NCBI GenBank assembly: GCA_026874595.1
Contig: CM049320.1
Location: 50,788,714-50,852,713, forward strand
Direction of reading: 5' to 3'
Length of the DNA stretch: 64,000 nt
DNA from: Sipunculus nudus
Taxonomy: Eukaryota > Annelida > Sipuncula > Golfingiida > Sipunculidae
How positions within the stretch are numbered: position 1 is the first letter of the stretch; each line of letters starts with the position of its first letter. Position numbers and translations under genes: made by a program. Positions 12,430 through 25,400 of the stretch are shown here, piece after piece. Under the pieces are notes generated by a model, which worked only from the letters and a program-made list of their open reading frames with translations, ran no database searches and was not told the DNA's origin.

Positions 12430-13480
12430 TAGGATATCTTGTAAATGCGTTAACTTTTCAAGGTCTCCATATTTTTCCGCTAAAATTTGAAACACCCAAT
12501 TGTTCATACGGAGGAGTTTGAAAACCAGTGACCTTGGCCTTCATATTCAAGGTAAAATCTGCCGAAATGTGAATTTTTTGTGAACCCCATAAATTTTGAA
12601 GTATTCCACATTTTCCCCTCAAATTTGGTACACATATTGTTCCAGCCAATTTCTTGAACAATTTTGAAAACCGGTGACCTTGACCATCATCTTCTAGGTC
12701 AAATATGCCAAAATGTAAATTTTTTCTAACCCCATAACTTTTGAAATATTAAACATTTTGTCTTCAAATTTGGTACAGCAATTGTTCCTACTCAAATCAA
12801 GGACAAGTCAAAAAAATTAACTGACCATACCTTCATCTTCGATATCAAATCTGCAGAAATATGACATTTTTGCGAACCCCATAAGATTTGAAGCATTCTA
12901 CATTTGATCCTCAAGTTTTGTACACCAATTATTTCTACCATGTTCTCGGACAAGTTCAAAACCTGGAGACCTTGAACTTTCTCTTCAATGTAAAAATTCC
13001 CGAAATGTAATATTTTTATGAACCCCATAACTTTTGAAGTATTTCCAATTTTGTCCTCAAATTTGGTACAACAATTGTTACTACCAAGCTCTCAGAAGAG
13101 TTTGAAACCTGATGACCTTGATCAGGATCTTCAAGCTCAAATCAATGGAATTATAGTTAGTGTCTTGTGGATGAGATAACTTTTGAAGGGCTGCATATTA
13201 TCCTCCAAAATTTAAAACACATATTGTTCCTACCAACATCTTGGACGTGATAGAAATCCTGTGACCTTGAACCTTGATCTTCAAGGTCAAAACATATGCA
13301 ATTCTCGGCTTATTGTGACCCCTATAACTTTGTAAGTACTGAAGATTTTTCTTCAAATTTGACACACTAGTTTTTCTGAAAAATATCATCAGAGTTCGAA
13401 AAGCAGTGACCTTGACTTCAAAGTCTAATCTGCTGAGAACTAGATTCATTGTTTGGAGATATTGCATATTTTACCCCTTA
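12430..13480 (+). repeat. Tandem ~146 bp modules with TGACCTTGA motifs
   Basis: About seven diverged units, phased by GAACCCCATAACTTTTGAAG at about 12,579, 12,726, 12,872, 13,018 and 13,163. Each has TTCAAATTTGGTACA and GTGACCTTGA...CTTCAAGGTCAAA. Units are strongly diverged, so the array is old. Confidence 0.75.
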
Positions 13481-14089
13481 TGTTTTGGGATGAACCATAG
13501 GGGGAGACACATATTTGTTTTGCACTGCAAAAACGGAAGCCATTCTAGTTTCGACTTTTTTTTACACATTTTTATGTCAATTTTTGAGAACTTCAAATGA
13601 AGCAGTTGTCCATTAACAGGGCACAAATCATGAGTGTTGGACCTAGAATCTTCTAACTGATATCCTTAGAGTTCCATGAAAAATTTCCTTGGAAAATTGA
13701 AATTAGGTCATGGTTAACTATATTTTGTAAATAAGGGAAGAAAACATGAGCACCAAGTGAGTCAGGTGGGGCACAAATTGTATCCATTTGGCCTAAAATC
13801 CTCATACATGACTTTCAGGGAGGTCCCTTGAAATCTCCTTGGAAACCTGATATGGGTTTCACTCTGACCCATTTTCTACAAGCTGTGTGAAATAACTTGA
13901 TTTTAACACTAAATTAGTCAGGAAGGCATAAATGGTAGTAGCTGCATGAAGAGTAAGGTCACTGTAACCTATATCTAAGGGCTATTGGCAAAATACATAA
14001 TTTTGACTCTCGGAGTATTTTTGCCCATTGTTCAAGGCTCCTTGAATTCAGCTGAGCGTCAGGGCCCATGGGCCACTTGTTAAGGGTAG

Positions 14090-17000
14090 CAGACCAATTT
14101 TTCCCACCCCTTTTCCTACATCCTGGATCTGCCCCTGTTATGCTCTAATGATAACTATTTACTATGTCATCTAGATTCCATTTAAACAGTTTTCCACCAA
14201 ATAAACCGCAACAAATTGCTGATGTATTACACTATATCCTATAGCAAGGGAGCTTTAAGTATCATGCAGCCCTGCTTTAGCAAATAGATGATCTTTGAAA
14301 CTTTAACTTGCCAATTAATTTAAATTTCACTGTATATGTGACTATTAATATGCTTAAAATCATGCACTAAATTGCCCAAACAAAAGTGCACCTCCTCTGA
14401 AAGTCTACTACCGCCCGTGTGAGGGTGGGTCTCAAAACACCGATATTAATGCCTACTGAGTCTTGAACCCTAAACACCCTAAAAAAAGACGCAGAACCTG
14501 GTAGCCTCCTCGCTAAGTACATTATTTTGATTTAAAAATCCTATCACTTAATGTCACATGACTATAAACAGGTCAAAGTAACATTATAATAGGTCCGACT
14601 AGTACTCGTTCACTTTGTCCAGTGTACCAGACGGATCAATTTTATCTTGAACCCTGAAGAATACATTATCTTAAAATATTTCCATGGCAGGTTGTTAGTA
14701 TTATTTATTGCATTTGCATGAAGATGAATATATGAAAAGAATGACAGGTCGTTATATTGTCTTCTAGATTTCAGATATGGTAGCTCGAAACGGTGGAAAG
14801 TATATCTTATTCATATTCTCGGTGAATGTCTGTGACATTTTTGTTAGATGGCGTAACAATCATGTTAAAATTTAACACACACCATGTTCTCTTCTATTTG
14901 GGAAATAACACTACATCTTGTAACCAATCTGTGGGAAAGCTTTCAGGAATACGCAATGGTTGCACTACAATCAGATATATGCTGTCCGTTGTACTTGGTG
15001 GCAAATTTGGAATTACATTTGCATAATCATAAAGTTAATTCACAGCAAACAGCAAATAAATGGTACAAGGGTATTTAAATCAGTGCAGGGGATGTAATCA
15101 AAACTTTTGTAAAGACTACTGAAATATCATAATTGTTTCCCAATAATTTGAATGACAAATGTAGGCTATTATGCATTGGCTTTCTTAGTACATGTTTGAC
15201 GGCATCATTTTCAGATTCATCTGATGCAGTATTTTACAAAGCGGTTATGATAAGCACTCTCCTGGTTACATTAGATAATATCAGACAAAAATAGACTGCA
15301 TTAACATTCGAAATATTTGTATTAAATGTTGTTCTCATAATACCACGGGATATAATTACATTGAGTATCCACTTTTGCAAACTAGTGATCCATTGATCAT
15401 GAAGCTCAGCACACTAGGAAGACATTCACAAGAAGAATTTTATCACCTGAATGCCAAATTTTTAGGTGGTATCCCAATTCAACTGTAGCTTTGAGGTCCA
15501 GCCATTCCCATGATATCTGGCCTTTATATGTAATGTCCGCTGAACCAAAATTGACCATGCACAATTTTGAACGACATCCCTGGATGTTAAGACAGAAGAT
15601 ACTAGGTCAATCAGTTAAGTGTTGTAATCTGTCTGACCGTCTGGGAGATATAAATGTGTTTGGCCATTAATATAGGTCACGATGACCTAATTTCAAGTTT
15701 CCATGTAGATTACCCATGATGTTTGGGTACAACATACCTCAAAATGCTGCCTCATTCAACCGAGCACTGCAGACGCTGATTAGACGCTATGCGCGTGCTC
15801 GTGGAAAAGGTCTTTTCCAATTACAAGGAATGATTTAGCACACAAACTGATATTTGGAAGTGTAAAACTATTCAATTTATGGTACATGCTAAGCTCTTAA
15901 TAAATGTTAAGATCACACACTGAATCCCTGAATCCCTGATCTTCTGGAATTATCCGTACATGAACAATATCAGTAGCCTATCATCAAGTAATAAAACCAG
16001 GAGGTGAACCAAATGTAACATCCCTATATATACATATTGTTTTACATTGTGCATCAGTGACCAGAACTTGGATGACAGTCTGAATTTTGTTAACCTGCTT
16101 GAAGTTTCCGTGCAAAGAAAAAAAACACCTGCTTATAAGACGAATTTCACTTACGTTAGAATAAGTAAATTGTTGCTAAGAAAATATCGAAGCCCTAGTT
16201 TGTACAGTGATAGTACCATGCATCTGCTTTAATGTGGAAGGCATCTTTAGCCTTGTTAATATTTACGACCCCTTCATATATTGATTATCGGGGCCGTCAG
16301 TGTTGGGCCTGTGGGAGAGATAATTTATTATCGACCACTACACTTCGTACTTTACCACGTAGAATATTATGTTTCTAAAAAAACTAATGTCTTTGTCTTC
16401 TACACTCGCCATACATATATCAATGAGCAAAGCACAAAGGAAGGTCGATATTGCAGGTAGGAAGTTAAGCTCGTTATTGTTTAGGACAAATATTGTTACG
16501 CGTACACTTGAAATAACCATTTGATTAACTAGACGTACCTGTAATAACGTGAAACAACACTTCTGTTAATGCTGACGGACTGGTATCAAGAAATCAACAC
16601 AAGTTTATAAATGGCACAGTTCTGCGACGTATGGACTGTTAAAAAGGAGGATAGGCGAGCGTTCATGTCCTACAGAGTTACTGCAAATTCTTGATAAACA
16701 CTGGTAAAGAATTCGGGCAGGAAATGGAGTACTCAATTTTCCGCATTAATGCAGGCAGAACAGGAAGTTGAATAAAACAAAATTCGAACTGTACAAGCAA
16801 AAAATAGGATTAAGCAGACCTAATTCCAAAATAAATAAATTTCTTTTCATCTTTTCAAGTTTCAGGAAAATTTCGTCCCCATAGGAATCCCATACGAACG
16901 TAAGTATCAAGAACAAGGGAATGTTTAGAGAACGATATTTCTATATTGACAATCATTATGTTAATATTTTGATTAATAGACTTTGGTTCCATTTCCGAGT

Positions 17001-17610
17001 GTACTCTGAAATATTATATCTACACCTTGTTTAGAATTAACCTACACTGGAAACAAAATTCCTTAATTTTTAAATAATACCTTATATATATACAATATAT
17101 AAGTGCTATACACTTAAAGTGTCGTGCTATCGACAGGTAATGGTCGTTAATGTGATTTATTCTCCCGCTTATTCAACCCAATTATCATACAATTATACTT
17201 GAATCAGATAATTTGATAAATTCTTTTTGAATTATTTGTTTTTTCAAATAAGAAAAAAATATTAACATATTGATAAATTTCATAAATTATTTTACTTGAT
17301 GAATATCTATTTTATGTCTGCTGACAATTCTCTTCTGTATTATATATATATATTTCTAGTAAGAGCAGCTGTACAACCGCTCTTTCTAAATTTCCATAAG
17401 TTAATTCACGATTTTTTACAATATTATTCCCAATACAAGCAAAATTTGTTTACTCACAAATTATCCTTATTCGCAGGTACACGACCAAACAATAGAACCA
17501 GAAGTCTTTAGAAACCAATCGTCACCAGCTTCAATTAGACGGTCCTCAACATTTTAATTGCTTCAACTCTTATTGTTATTATATATAGACGAATTCATAA
17601 GATAGATACT
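14090..17610. other. Intergenic, no gene recognised
   Basis: AT-rich sequence with scattered frames of up to about 70 codons that lack family motifs or plausible splice partners. A short (TA)n-like run is seen at about 17,339-17,352. Nothing else supportable was found. Confidence 0.5.
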
Positions 17611-20492
17611 AATGAAACGTCAGAAGTCCAGAAAAGCACGGGAGATGCTGAGATCATAGAGATGAAAAAGAATAGAAATGGCCAGAGGAAATGAAGAAGG
17701 AGAAGAGACGGATAATGAAAAAAATGTCTAAATCAGCGTGGAATTTCTCTTAAATTACACATCCTTCAACGGTCTGAGTCGTCTACAAAGTGTTCTTCAT
17801 CATAAACCATGGTATGGGCATAATCAACTCCGCCGTCCTGTACGCAGCACCGGTCGTTTCTTGCTAACGGTATAGGCAGATGGTGGTTCATGACGCCGGC
17901 GTCTGTCATTGTGGGACTGTATGGTGTCCCACTCTGGACTTCACAGTGTGCATATTTCATTAAAGTAGCCACCCGATACTCGGAGCGGTCGGTGAAAGCG
18001 AGTTGGCTTCGGTCAGCGGGTTCTTCGGCATCTTCTTTTTGATCGCTCAGGCGTGTAAATACAACTTCCCAGTCCATTTACCCATTCTCTGATGTAAAAT
18101 ACACATTTAGTTACTTTTTTGCTTTTTTTCCTTTTTGAAAATGTGATACGACCTGTTATTTTAAATAAAAATGTGTGCTTCAATATCAAACGAAGGTCAT
18201 AAATCTGATTTGTTTTACTTTTTGTTGAATTATGTTGAATAAAACGGAATATTTGCAAAGTACCTTTAAATCTCGCTCTTTCATTTTCATCTTTTTCGCT
18301 CACTCTCTGTTCTTCTCTCTGTCTCTCTTCAATTACGCTCTTTAATAAATATAACGTATATATCTAAATTAGTATATCAATAGGCTGGTTGCTTTGTTTC
18401 AGCCATAATTTTCGGTTCTATTATTTCATGGACCGTCAAGAACCAGCCCGTGAACGGAACGATGCCGACCCCAAATGAAGAAGCTCTCAAACTGTGTGAG
18501 ATCAAAGACTCTCCAGGATATAACGTCACCAATGTCAATCTGAAGAAACCGTCAGATGTAATTGTATGTAACAATTTCATTATTTGATGGTATGGAAAAG
18601 CTAGGATATGTCCAACGTGAGGCAAACAAAAACAATTATTGTTCTACGTATTCGCCGCTCCTAGATTTCGTAGATCATATTTTTTTATCTCAATTGAAGA
18701 CTGGGTCCTTTATATTGTTGATAACAGGTATGGAAAATGGATTAAATGTTGTGTTAAAATACACCATTTTCGAATAAAAGCACTATTTTTAACAAGCTCG
18801 CAAAATTTCACGTGTCCTAACAGGTTTAAGAAAAGAAGAAAATGCCCTTTCGCACCATACCTTAGAGCAATCCTTTAATGTCTTAGTTATTCAGTAAACA
18901 TGATCTGAGAATTACATATCAGAATACAATGTATTTTATAAAAATGCAGATACTTTACAATTCAATTTTATTCATACACCTCAGGAAGGTTCTTGTTATA
19001 GTATCTACGCATGAATGGGTATCAGAAAAAGAACTTTCCCGTGACCTTGACAAAACCTCTTATAGAAGGCTTGAGGGTAGACTTGTATTTAGTTTAGGAG
19101 GTTCAATTTTTTTTATATTCAGTCGGACAAGCTGGCACATGAAATTAACAAAGTATATCATATTTAAACCCCTGCAGGTATTTACGCTGATCTTGGTGTT
19201 TTTAGCAGTTGCCATAGCAGTGGTCGCCTTCATTGCCGTCTTCATGGACAAGCTGCCTAGGGAACTAGAGGACGAAGAAGAAAAAGTCGGCTTCCGGAAG
19301 GTTGTTTCCAAAGTTCTTGTTTCAACTGTCAGACACTGGCGCCACCTGGCGCAGATATTAATAATCCCTTTGAATATCTATAGTGAAATCTAACAAGCCT
19401 CCTTCAATGTCGAATAGACTAAGGCTGCGTATTAAATTATTACAAACTGTATGACCTTTTTTGTGCATCATTAACACATTCCTTAAGAAACAAGTGGTTT
19501 TTATAAATTCGACTAAACTGCACAAAAAAATCACTGACCCCCTGTTTTTCTACTTGTAAATACATTGAAGCCTACTCCCTATTGTGCCACTTGCAAATCA
19601 GATTATCTATCGTCAGAATAATAATATCCCTTGTGTGAATTCCATGTTATAAACGTAAAATGAAATATGACAGAACAGACATATATATATAATAGCAACT
19701 TGCATTGCCCAAACCGACTTTTTATGACGTCGCAAAAGCTTTGGTCGCTTAAGGTCAGCTCTTTTATTGTTCCTAAAAGGCAAGTCAGTAACTTCTCAGG
19801 TAAATATTGATATGTACGTATTTTTATTACTATAAATCTTTTGAGAAAAGCATGATTCTAGTTGCTAGCAACAAAGAAAATATTATGAAATATCAAAATT
19901 GAATTGGTGTTGTAATATATGCTTAATTTGGCCAATATAATTAAAACGTAGCTCTTAAAAAATGGCAAGCTGTGGATTAAGTCATCATATATATTATTTT
20001 ACTGGATTCACATGGCATTTTGGAACCAATTAGGTCTTTTTTATGTAACGCCTCCAGAGTGCAAACTCATCCACCAGAGGTCTATGTGCTAAATAGGCAC
20101 AGGATTTAGATTGTATTGTAATAAATACAGATTAACTATGAGCTAAGGTATATCATATATCAATGACACCAAAGATAAATCCTAATTCATTTAGTTTTAT
20201 AATTTCCTCCAGACAAATTAGTTCGATCGACCTCCGAATGACGATACAACCCGCCTCTTTACTTGACTAATAAATTCAAACCTCGCTTAACTGAAGTTCA
20301 TAATAAAACACTCTATACTATATATGTTTTCTGTATTTTAGTCATTTTTGATTTAAGTCATATATAAGCTGCGCCCTCGGCATTTCGATGGTCGGATTCG
20401 CTACACTTCTTTTGGGTTTGTCAACATCATTGCATCATTCACTACAGGTTGGCTCGTGAAGAAAATCGGGAGAATACCAATATTCGTCATCG
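17611..20492 (+). pseudogene. Truncated, disabled UNC-93-like paralogue
   Basis: Four exon equivalents of the 4.8-kb gene lie in order and orientation. Exon 1-like is about 17,611-18,052, with several stops and a deletion of the second/third helix region. Exon 2-like, 18,403-18,563, is open and keeps NGT and NVT glycosylation sequons and both splice sites. Exon 3-like, 19,178-19,423, keeps AVFMDKLPRELEDEEE but has two nonsense codons: TAA at 19,391 where the gene has GAG, and TAG at 19,415 where it has TGG. Exon 4-like, 20,358-20,492, has a one-base deletion before GTCAAC but keeps its GTAAG donor. Exons 5 and 6 were not found before the tRNA and LINE insertions at 21.3-22.1 kb. It is therefore a 3'-truncated duplicate. 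The preserved introns rule out retroposition. The better conservation of exons 2 and 3 suggests it was functional until fairly recently. Confidence 0.88.
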
Positions 20493-21338
20493 GTAAGATA
20501 TGTCTACACTTCTAACTGTTAGTGTTTTAATTTTAGTCGATTCAGAGGGATTCAGCCTAAAATGATACTGCTAAAACAAAGGTCTACCAACAAATAAAGT
20601 GTATGGGAATGGGTCGAACAGAGGACATAAATGCCTGACTGAATCCAGACGTCGCAAATAAGAAACGTATCTTTGGAGGCTAGGAAGCACCCATTGGCAT
20701 ACCTCATGATAGATGATTCTACGAATGACTGCCGTTGATAATGATGTTGTCGTTTCAAAATTCAGACACCTTCTGTTAAGATTCTTCCCATTCAAACTTC
20801 GCACGGAAATGTGAATTGATGTATGCGAGAAGAGTCGGACAGGGCAGAAATAGAGATCTGAGGGTACAAAAAATGAGGCCAGAAAACGCGGATCGCATAA
20901 CACAAAGGCAGTTTTGTTTATAACATCTGGGGAAACCACCAATTTAACCCAAACATATTCCACAAGGGCAACAAGTCAGAGGAATAAACGTTTTGCAAAG
21001 AGGATTTTGCATCGATTGATCTTTCACCTTCCGCACATTTGCAACCAAACACCTCAGGTTAGGTGTGTGTTTTTGTTTGTCATCATTGGCACATGTTCCG
21101 TGTTTTTGAACAGCTTATAAATAAATAAGCTCATTCATCTGTCACAGAGACGTTAGAAAATGTTTTTCTGCATAGTCATTACCAACAGTTCATTAATATT
21201 ATGTACACATAGTAAACCAGAACTCACACAAATTCTACAGAAAAGGTAGGTGAATAGCTGGCAGTGATGCAATCTGGAAGGTCCATATCTCGAGTAAGTG
21301 AGACTTAAAACCCTACAGTGGACACCGAGCTTAATTGA
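20493..21338. other. Spacer between UNC-93 pseudogene and tRNA-like sequence
   Basis: Overlapping frames on both strands (for example a minus-strand 130-codon frame at 20,571-20,963) show no recognisable domain. I found no match to UNC-93 exons 5 or 6. Confidence 0.45.
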
Positions 21339-21407
21339 GCCATGATCGTATAATGGTAAGTTCTTCTCGTTGTGGCCGAGACAACCCAGGTATGCCTGGT
21401 CATGGCA
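21339..21407 (+). tRNA. tRNA-His-like pseudogene (anticodon GTG)
   Basis: A 69-base cloverleaf-like sequence. The acceptor stem GCCATGA pairs perfectly with TCATGGC. The anticodon stem TCTCG/CGAGA encloses loop TTGTGGC with anticodon GTG at 21,372-21,374. The D region GTATAATGGT matches the eukaryotic tRNA-His A box. The T arm is damaged: stem CCAGG/CCTGG encloses only four bases instead of the usual seven, so the internal B box (GGTTCGANNCC) is lost. It is likely an inactive tRNA gene or the head of a tRNA-derived SINE. A T-rich CTTTCTTTTC follows about 30 bases downstream. Confidence 0.75.
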
Positions 21408-21622
21408 TAGCTCTAGCACTGTAGACGGGTTCACTTTCTTTTCAGCTGTAAACTCTCCTCAGCTGTTTTTAAACTCTTCACTAGCCTACTTAACAAACGA
21501 ATCACTGATTACCATGATACAGGGAACATTGGGAAGAACCAGGTGGTTTCCGAAACAATTTATCCACCCTTTATCACATATTTACATTAAATAGTATCAT
21601 TGAACTGTACCTGAAGAAAATG

Positions 21623-21684
21623 AATCATCATGTTGTATGGATGTTGACTATGAGGCTAAAACATAGTCCGTCCAGTTGAAAAAG
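21623..21684. repeat. 62-bp target-site duplication, left copy
   Basis: Matches 22,090-22,151 with two mismatches in 62 bases. The two copies bracket the LINE-derived insertion. The core ACTATGAGGCTAAAACATAGT contains a short inverted repeat. Confidence 0.85.
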
Positions 21685-22089
21685 AAAACTGAAAAAAAAC
21701 TATGTTTTCAGTGCTAGACAATTGAAAAATAATAGCATAACAAAGCAGTCCAAGTTGTGCCCTTATGGCTAATTAGCGTACAAGCATCACTATCTCTTAA
21801 CATGTATATACTTTTCTGAAAAAAAAATAATAACCAGAGTTTCTCACCTCCATTAAAATGTTTGGATACTTTACATTTATTTCATTTTCATTTTTTAAAT
21901 GGACAAATCAGTGAGCAACTAATTGGTCACAGCAATTCCGATCATATTACCCAATTCATTAAAGTACATACTAGCTTTAAAGCAATGTGATGACGTGATC
22001 TTGAACCCAATTTTGTGGCCTTCTGGTGGGTAGGGGACGAGTATCATTATCTCTTTACATGTGCATACTTTGTTTGTTATTTTTTATCA
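21685..22089 (-). mobile_element. 5'-truncated LINE 3'-end copy
   Basis: About 400 bases match 62,556-62,969 at high identity by eye, including TGCTAGACAATTGAAAAATA and GTGATGACGTGATCTTGAAC. At 62.97 kb the match continues into a minus-strand LINE reading frame. Here it stops abruptly and is replaced by the second 62-bp direct repeat. A truncated 3' fragment flanked by long direct repeats is what target-primed reverse transcription produces. Orientation is inferred from the longer copy. No poly(T) is seen at the expected 3' side; the junction is A-rich. Confidence 0.7.
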
Positions 22090-22151
22090 AATCATCATGA
22101 TGTATGGATGTGGACTATGAGGCTAAAACATAGTCCGTCCAGTTGAAAAAG
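22090..22151. repeat. 62-bp target-site duplication, right copy
   Basis: Partner of 21,623-21,684. Confidence 0.85.
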
Positions 22152-22451
22152 GACAACATAGATTTTGTAAGATTTAGTTAAAGGTAAGGCAGTCTACAAC
22201 AACAAGCAAAAGGAATATCCCACTTGTGATTAAAAGTAAAGATCAGGATAATTGGCTTCTGGTTAAATACTATATTTGGTAATGAAAAAAATGCAGCTAT
22301 ACTTTAATGAATTTAATATAACGTCACTCACAAGGCTAGGCTACAGATCAACATGGATAATGCATGTGAAACAAATTCTGGACCACCGTTTTAGAGAGAG
22401 TCCACTTGATTTGAGCTTAAACCAGATAAAATATATTTAAATAGAGACAGT
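22152..22451. other. Spacer, nothing recognised
   Basis: AT-rich, no open frame or repeat motif identified before the TACCCAGCTA boundary. Confidence 0.4.
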
Positions 22452-22461
22452 TACCCAGCTA
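22452..22461 (+). repeat. Terminal motif TACCCAGCTA, left boundary of the 40-kb interval
   Basis: Abrupt start of AACGTT-rich sequence. The exact reverse complement, TAGCTGGGTA, occurs at 62,403-62,412 where the right-hand array stops. Outermost TA on both sides could be a 2-bp target duplication. Confidence 0.5.
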
Positions 22462-25400
22462 ACACATAACGTTTCCGCAACTTTCATGATAAAGTTGACA
22501 GAAAGTTATGCTACAACATTACAGTGTCACAACGTTGTAGCAACATGAACAGGCTGCAAAAGGGAAGCGGCGGATGGTGTATAGACGTTATGGGAAAAAC
22601 GTTTAGTATTTTACCTTACAGAAACATTTTCCCAATGTCGTATGGAAATATAAATATCACGTGAAAGTTTTCTTTAATTTCAGTTTAGAATAATATATAT
22701 CGTCATATTTTTCCTATTCAAATATTATATAATGTTATTTAATGTAATAATTTGCCCTACGTCTAGTTTCACTAAAATGTTTTCACAACATCCAGGCAAC
22801 GTTTGGTGAGCAATGCTTAATGGTTGTCAGATGGTTTTGAAAGACACTTTATTTTTATAGGTGGGGAAAACGTTGTACAAACTTATTTAAAGAATTTATA
22901 TTCACTGGCAATTTAAACACGTAAATTATGCGTTGTGAATATTTCAATCAGCTTTTATTTATCTTTATTTTCGTTTATTCCCGTAGTAAAAAAACTAGCT
23001 ATTAATTCTCTTGCGAATCAATGATTACCGAATTACGGTGAAGAGTTATGATTTAAGAGGGGTATATTCAGTTAGAAAAGCAACCGATACCCAGTATAAA
23101 AAATATCAGATCCAATGTAACCTTGAGGTTTCTTTCAAATACAAATTGAGCGTGCCTTTTCTTTGACCTTATGCTAACAGTTTCTGGACGTTTTCCAAAC
23201 GTTTTGTCGAATGTTATATAATATTTGGATAACGTTTCCCTAACGAACGTTATTCGACTATTGTTCGAATGTTGTTCAATATTACTATATAACCTTTTTT
23301 TCTAACGCCAGGCAAACATTGCCCTAATGTTAATATATCCGTATATACATTTCATGAAAATAAATGTATTCTTTTGTTAGGAATGTATCTAAAACTTATT
23401 AGAAAATAGATAAGATCACAGTTACTCTGAGGTTTTCCTTGAAATTGTGCGCATTTATATTTTACCATACGCTAATATTTTCCTAACGTTTTTCGAACAT
23501 TAATCAGATGTTATTTAATATTGGGGAAATATTTGTATCGGACGCCAGGACAACATTGCTCCAATGTTATTTTGTCCATATATACATCTCTTGAAAATAA
23601 ACGTATTCTGTATTTGCGAATGTGTTTGATACTTTATGAAAACAAAAGTAAAATCCAGAGTTACCTTGTCGTAGTCTGTATTTACTTTGACCCATACTAA
23701 CCTTTTCCAAACGTTATCTGACTATTGTTCGAATGTTACTCAATATTACTATAAAACATTTGACTAACGTCAAGCAAACATCGCCCTAACGTATGTTTTC
23801 CATATTTATATTTCTCGAAAATAAATGTATTAACTGGTTTTTAATGTATTTAATACTTCATGAAAATAAAACATGAAATCCAAAATTTATCTTAAATTTC
23901 TTTTAAATGCAAATATAGTGTATTTTTACTTTGACTTTTGCTAACCTTTTCCGAACGTTATCCGACTATTGTTCGGATGTGATTCAATATTACTATATAA
24001 CCTTTTTTTCTAACGCCAGGCAAACATTGCTCTAATGTTATTGTATCCATTTATACATTTCATGAAAATAGATTTATTTTTTTGTTAGGAATGTATCTTA
24101 AACTTATTAGAAAATAGATAAGATCACAGTTACTCTGAGGTTTTCCTTGAAATTGTGCGTATTTATATTTTTCCATACGCTAATATTTTCCTAACGTTTT
24201 TCGAACATTAATCAGATGTTATTTAATATTGGGGAAATATTTGTATCGGACGCCAGGAAAACATTGCTCCAATGTTATTTTGTCCATATATACATCTCTT
24301 GAAAATAAACGTATTCTTTATTTGCGAATGTATTTGATACTTTATGAAAACAAAAGTAAAATCCAGAGTTACCTTGTCGTAGTCTGTATTTACTTTGACC
24401 CATACTAACCTTTTCCAAACGTTATCTGACTATTGTTCGAATGTTACTCAATATTACTATAAAACATTTGTCTGACGTCAAGCAAACATCGCCCTAACGT
24501 ATGTTTTCCATATTTATAGTTCTCGAAAATAAATGTATTAACTGGTTTTTAATGTATTTAATACTTCATGAAAATAAAACATGAAATCCAAAATTTATCT
24601 TGAATTTCTTTTAAATGCAAATATAGTGTATTTTTACTTTGACTTTTGCTAACCTTTTCCGAACGTTATCCGACTATTGTTCGAATGTTATTCAATATTA
24701 CTATATAACCTTTTTTTCTAACGCCAGGCAAACATTGCCCTAATGTTAATATATCCGTATATACATTTCATGAAAATAAATGTATTCTTTTGTTAGGAAT
24801 GTATCTAAAACTTATTAGAAAACAGATAAGATCACAGTTACTCTGAGGTTTTCCTTGAAATTGTGCGTATTTATATTTTTCCATACGCTAATATTTTCCT
24901 AACGTTTTTCGAACATTAATCAGATGTTATTTAATGTTGGGGAAATATTTGTATCGGACGCCAGGACAACATTGCTCAAATGTTATTTTGTCCATATATA
25001 CATCTCTTGAAAATAAACGTATTCTTTATTTGCGAATGTATTTGCTACTTAATGAATCAAAAGTAAAATCCAGAGTTACCTTGTCGTATAGTCTGTATTT
25101 ACTTTGACCCATACTAACCTTTTCCAAACGTTATCTGACTAATGTTCGAATATTTCTCAATATTACTATAAAACATTTTTCTAACGTCAAGCAACCATCG
25201 CCCTATAACGTATGTTGTCCATATTTATATTTCTCGAAAATAAATGTATTCACTGGTTTTTAATGTATTTAATACTTCTTGAAAACAAAAATGAAATATA
25301 AAATTTATCTTGTAATTTCTTTAACATGCAAATTCAGTCTATTTTTACTTCGACCTTTGCCAACATTTTCCGAACGTTATCCGACTATTGTTCGAATGTT

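Larger units (their letters stand above)
10478..14086 (+). mobile_element. AGCTCAG family dispersed modular repeat
   Basis: A start motif TTAGCTCAG...CTGAGCT (a 7-bp stem hairpin) occurs at 10,478 and again at 11,072. It is followed by a GTCCGTCCG-rich segment and then GTTAACAGGGCACAAAT. The right end is GCTGAGCG...GGCCCATGGGCCACTTGTT near 14,048-14,085, another short palindrome followed by CTTGTT. Between them are tandem modules without open reading frames. The same start and end signatures recur at about 36.47, 36.82, 43.16, 47.73, 52.97 and 56.91 kb (starts) and 42.44, 45.71, 49.68 and 58.15 kb (ends). There are no terminal inverted repeats. Hairpins at both ends without TIRs would fit a non-autonomous Helitron-like element, but I did not see a TC/CTRR pair and do not assert the class. 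Confidence 0.6.

Noticed and set aside
18929-19393. 154-codon plus-strand frame in the pseudogene
   Set aside because: Only the part from 19,178 matches UNC-93; the 5' half is intron sequence preceding a good CTGCAG acceptor.
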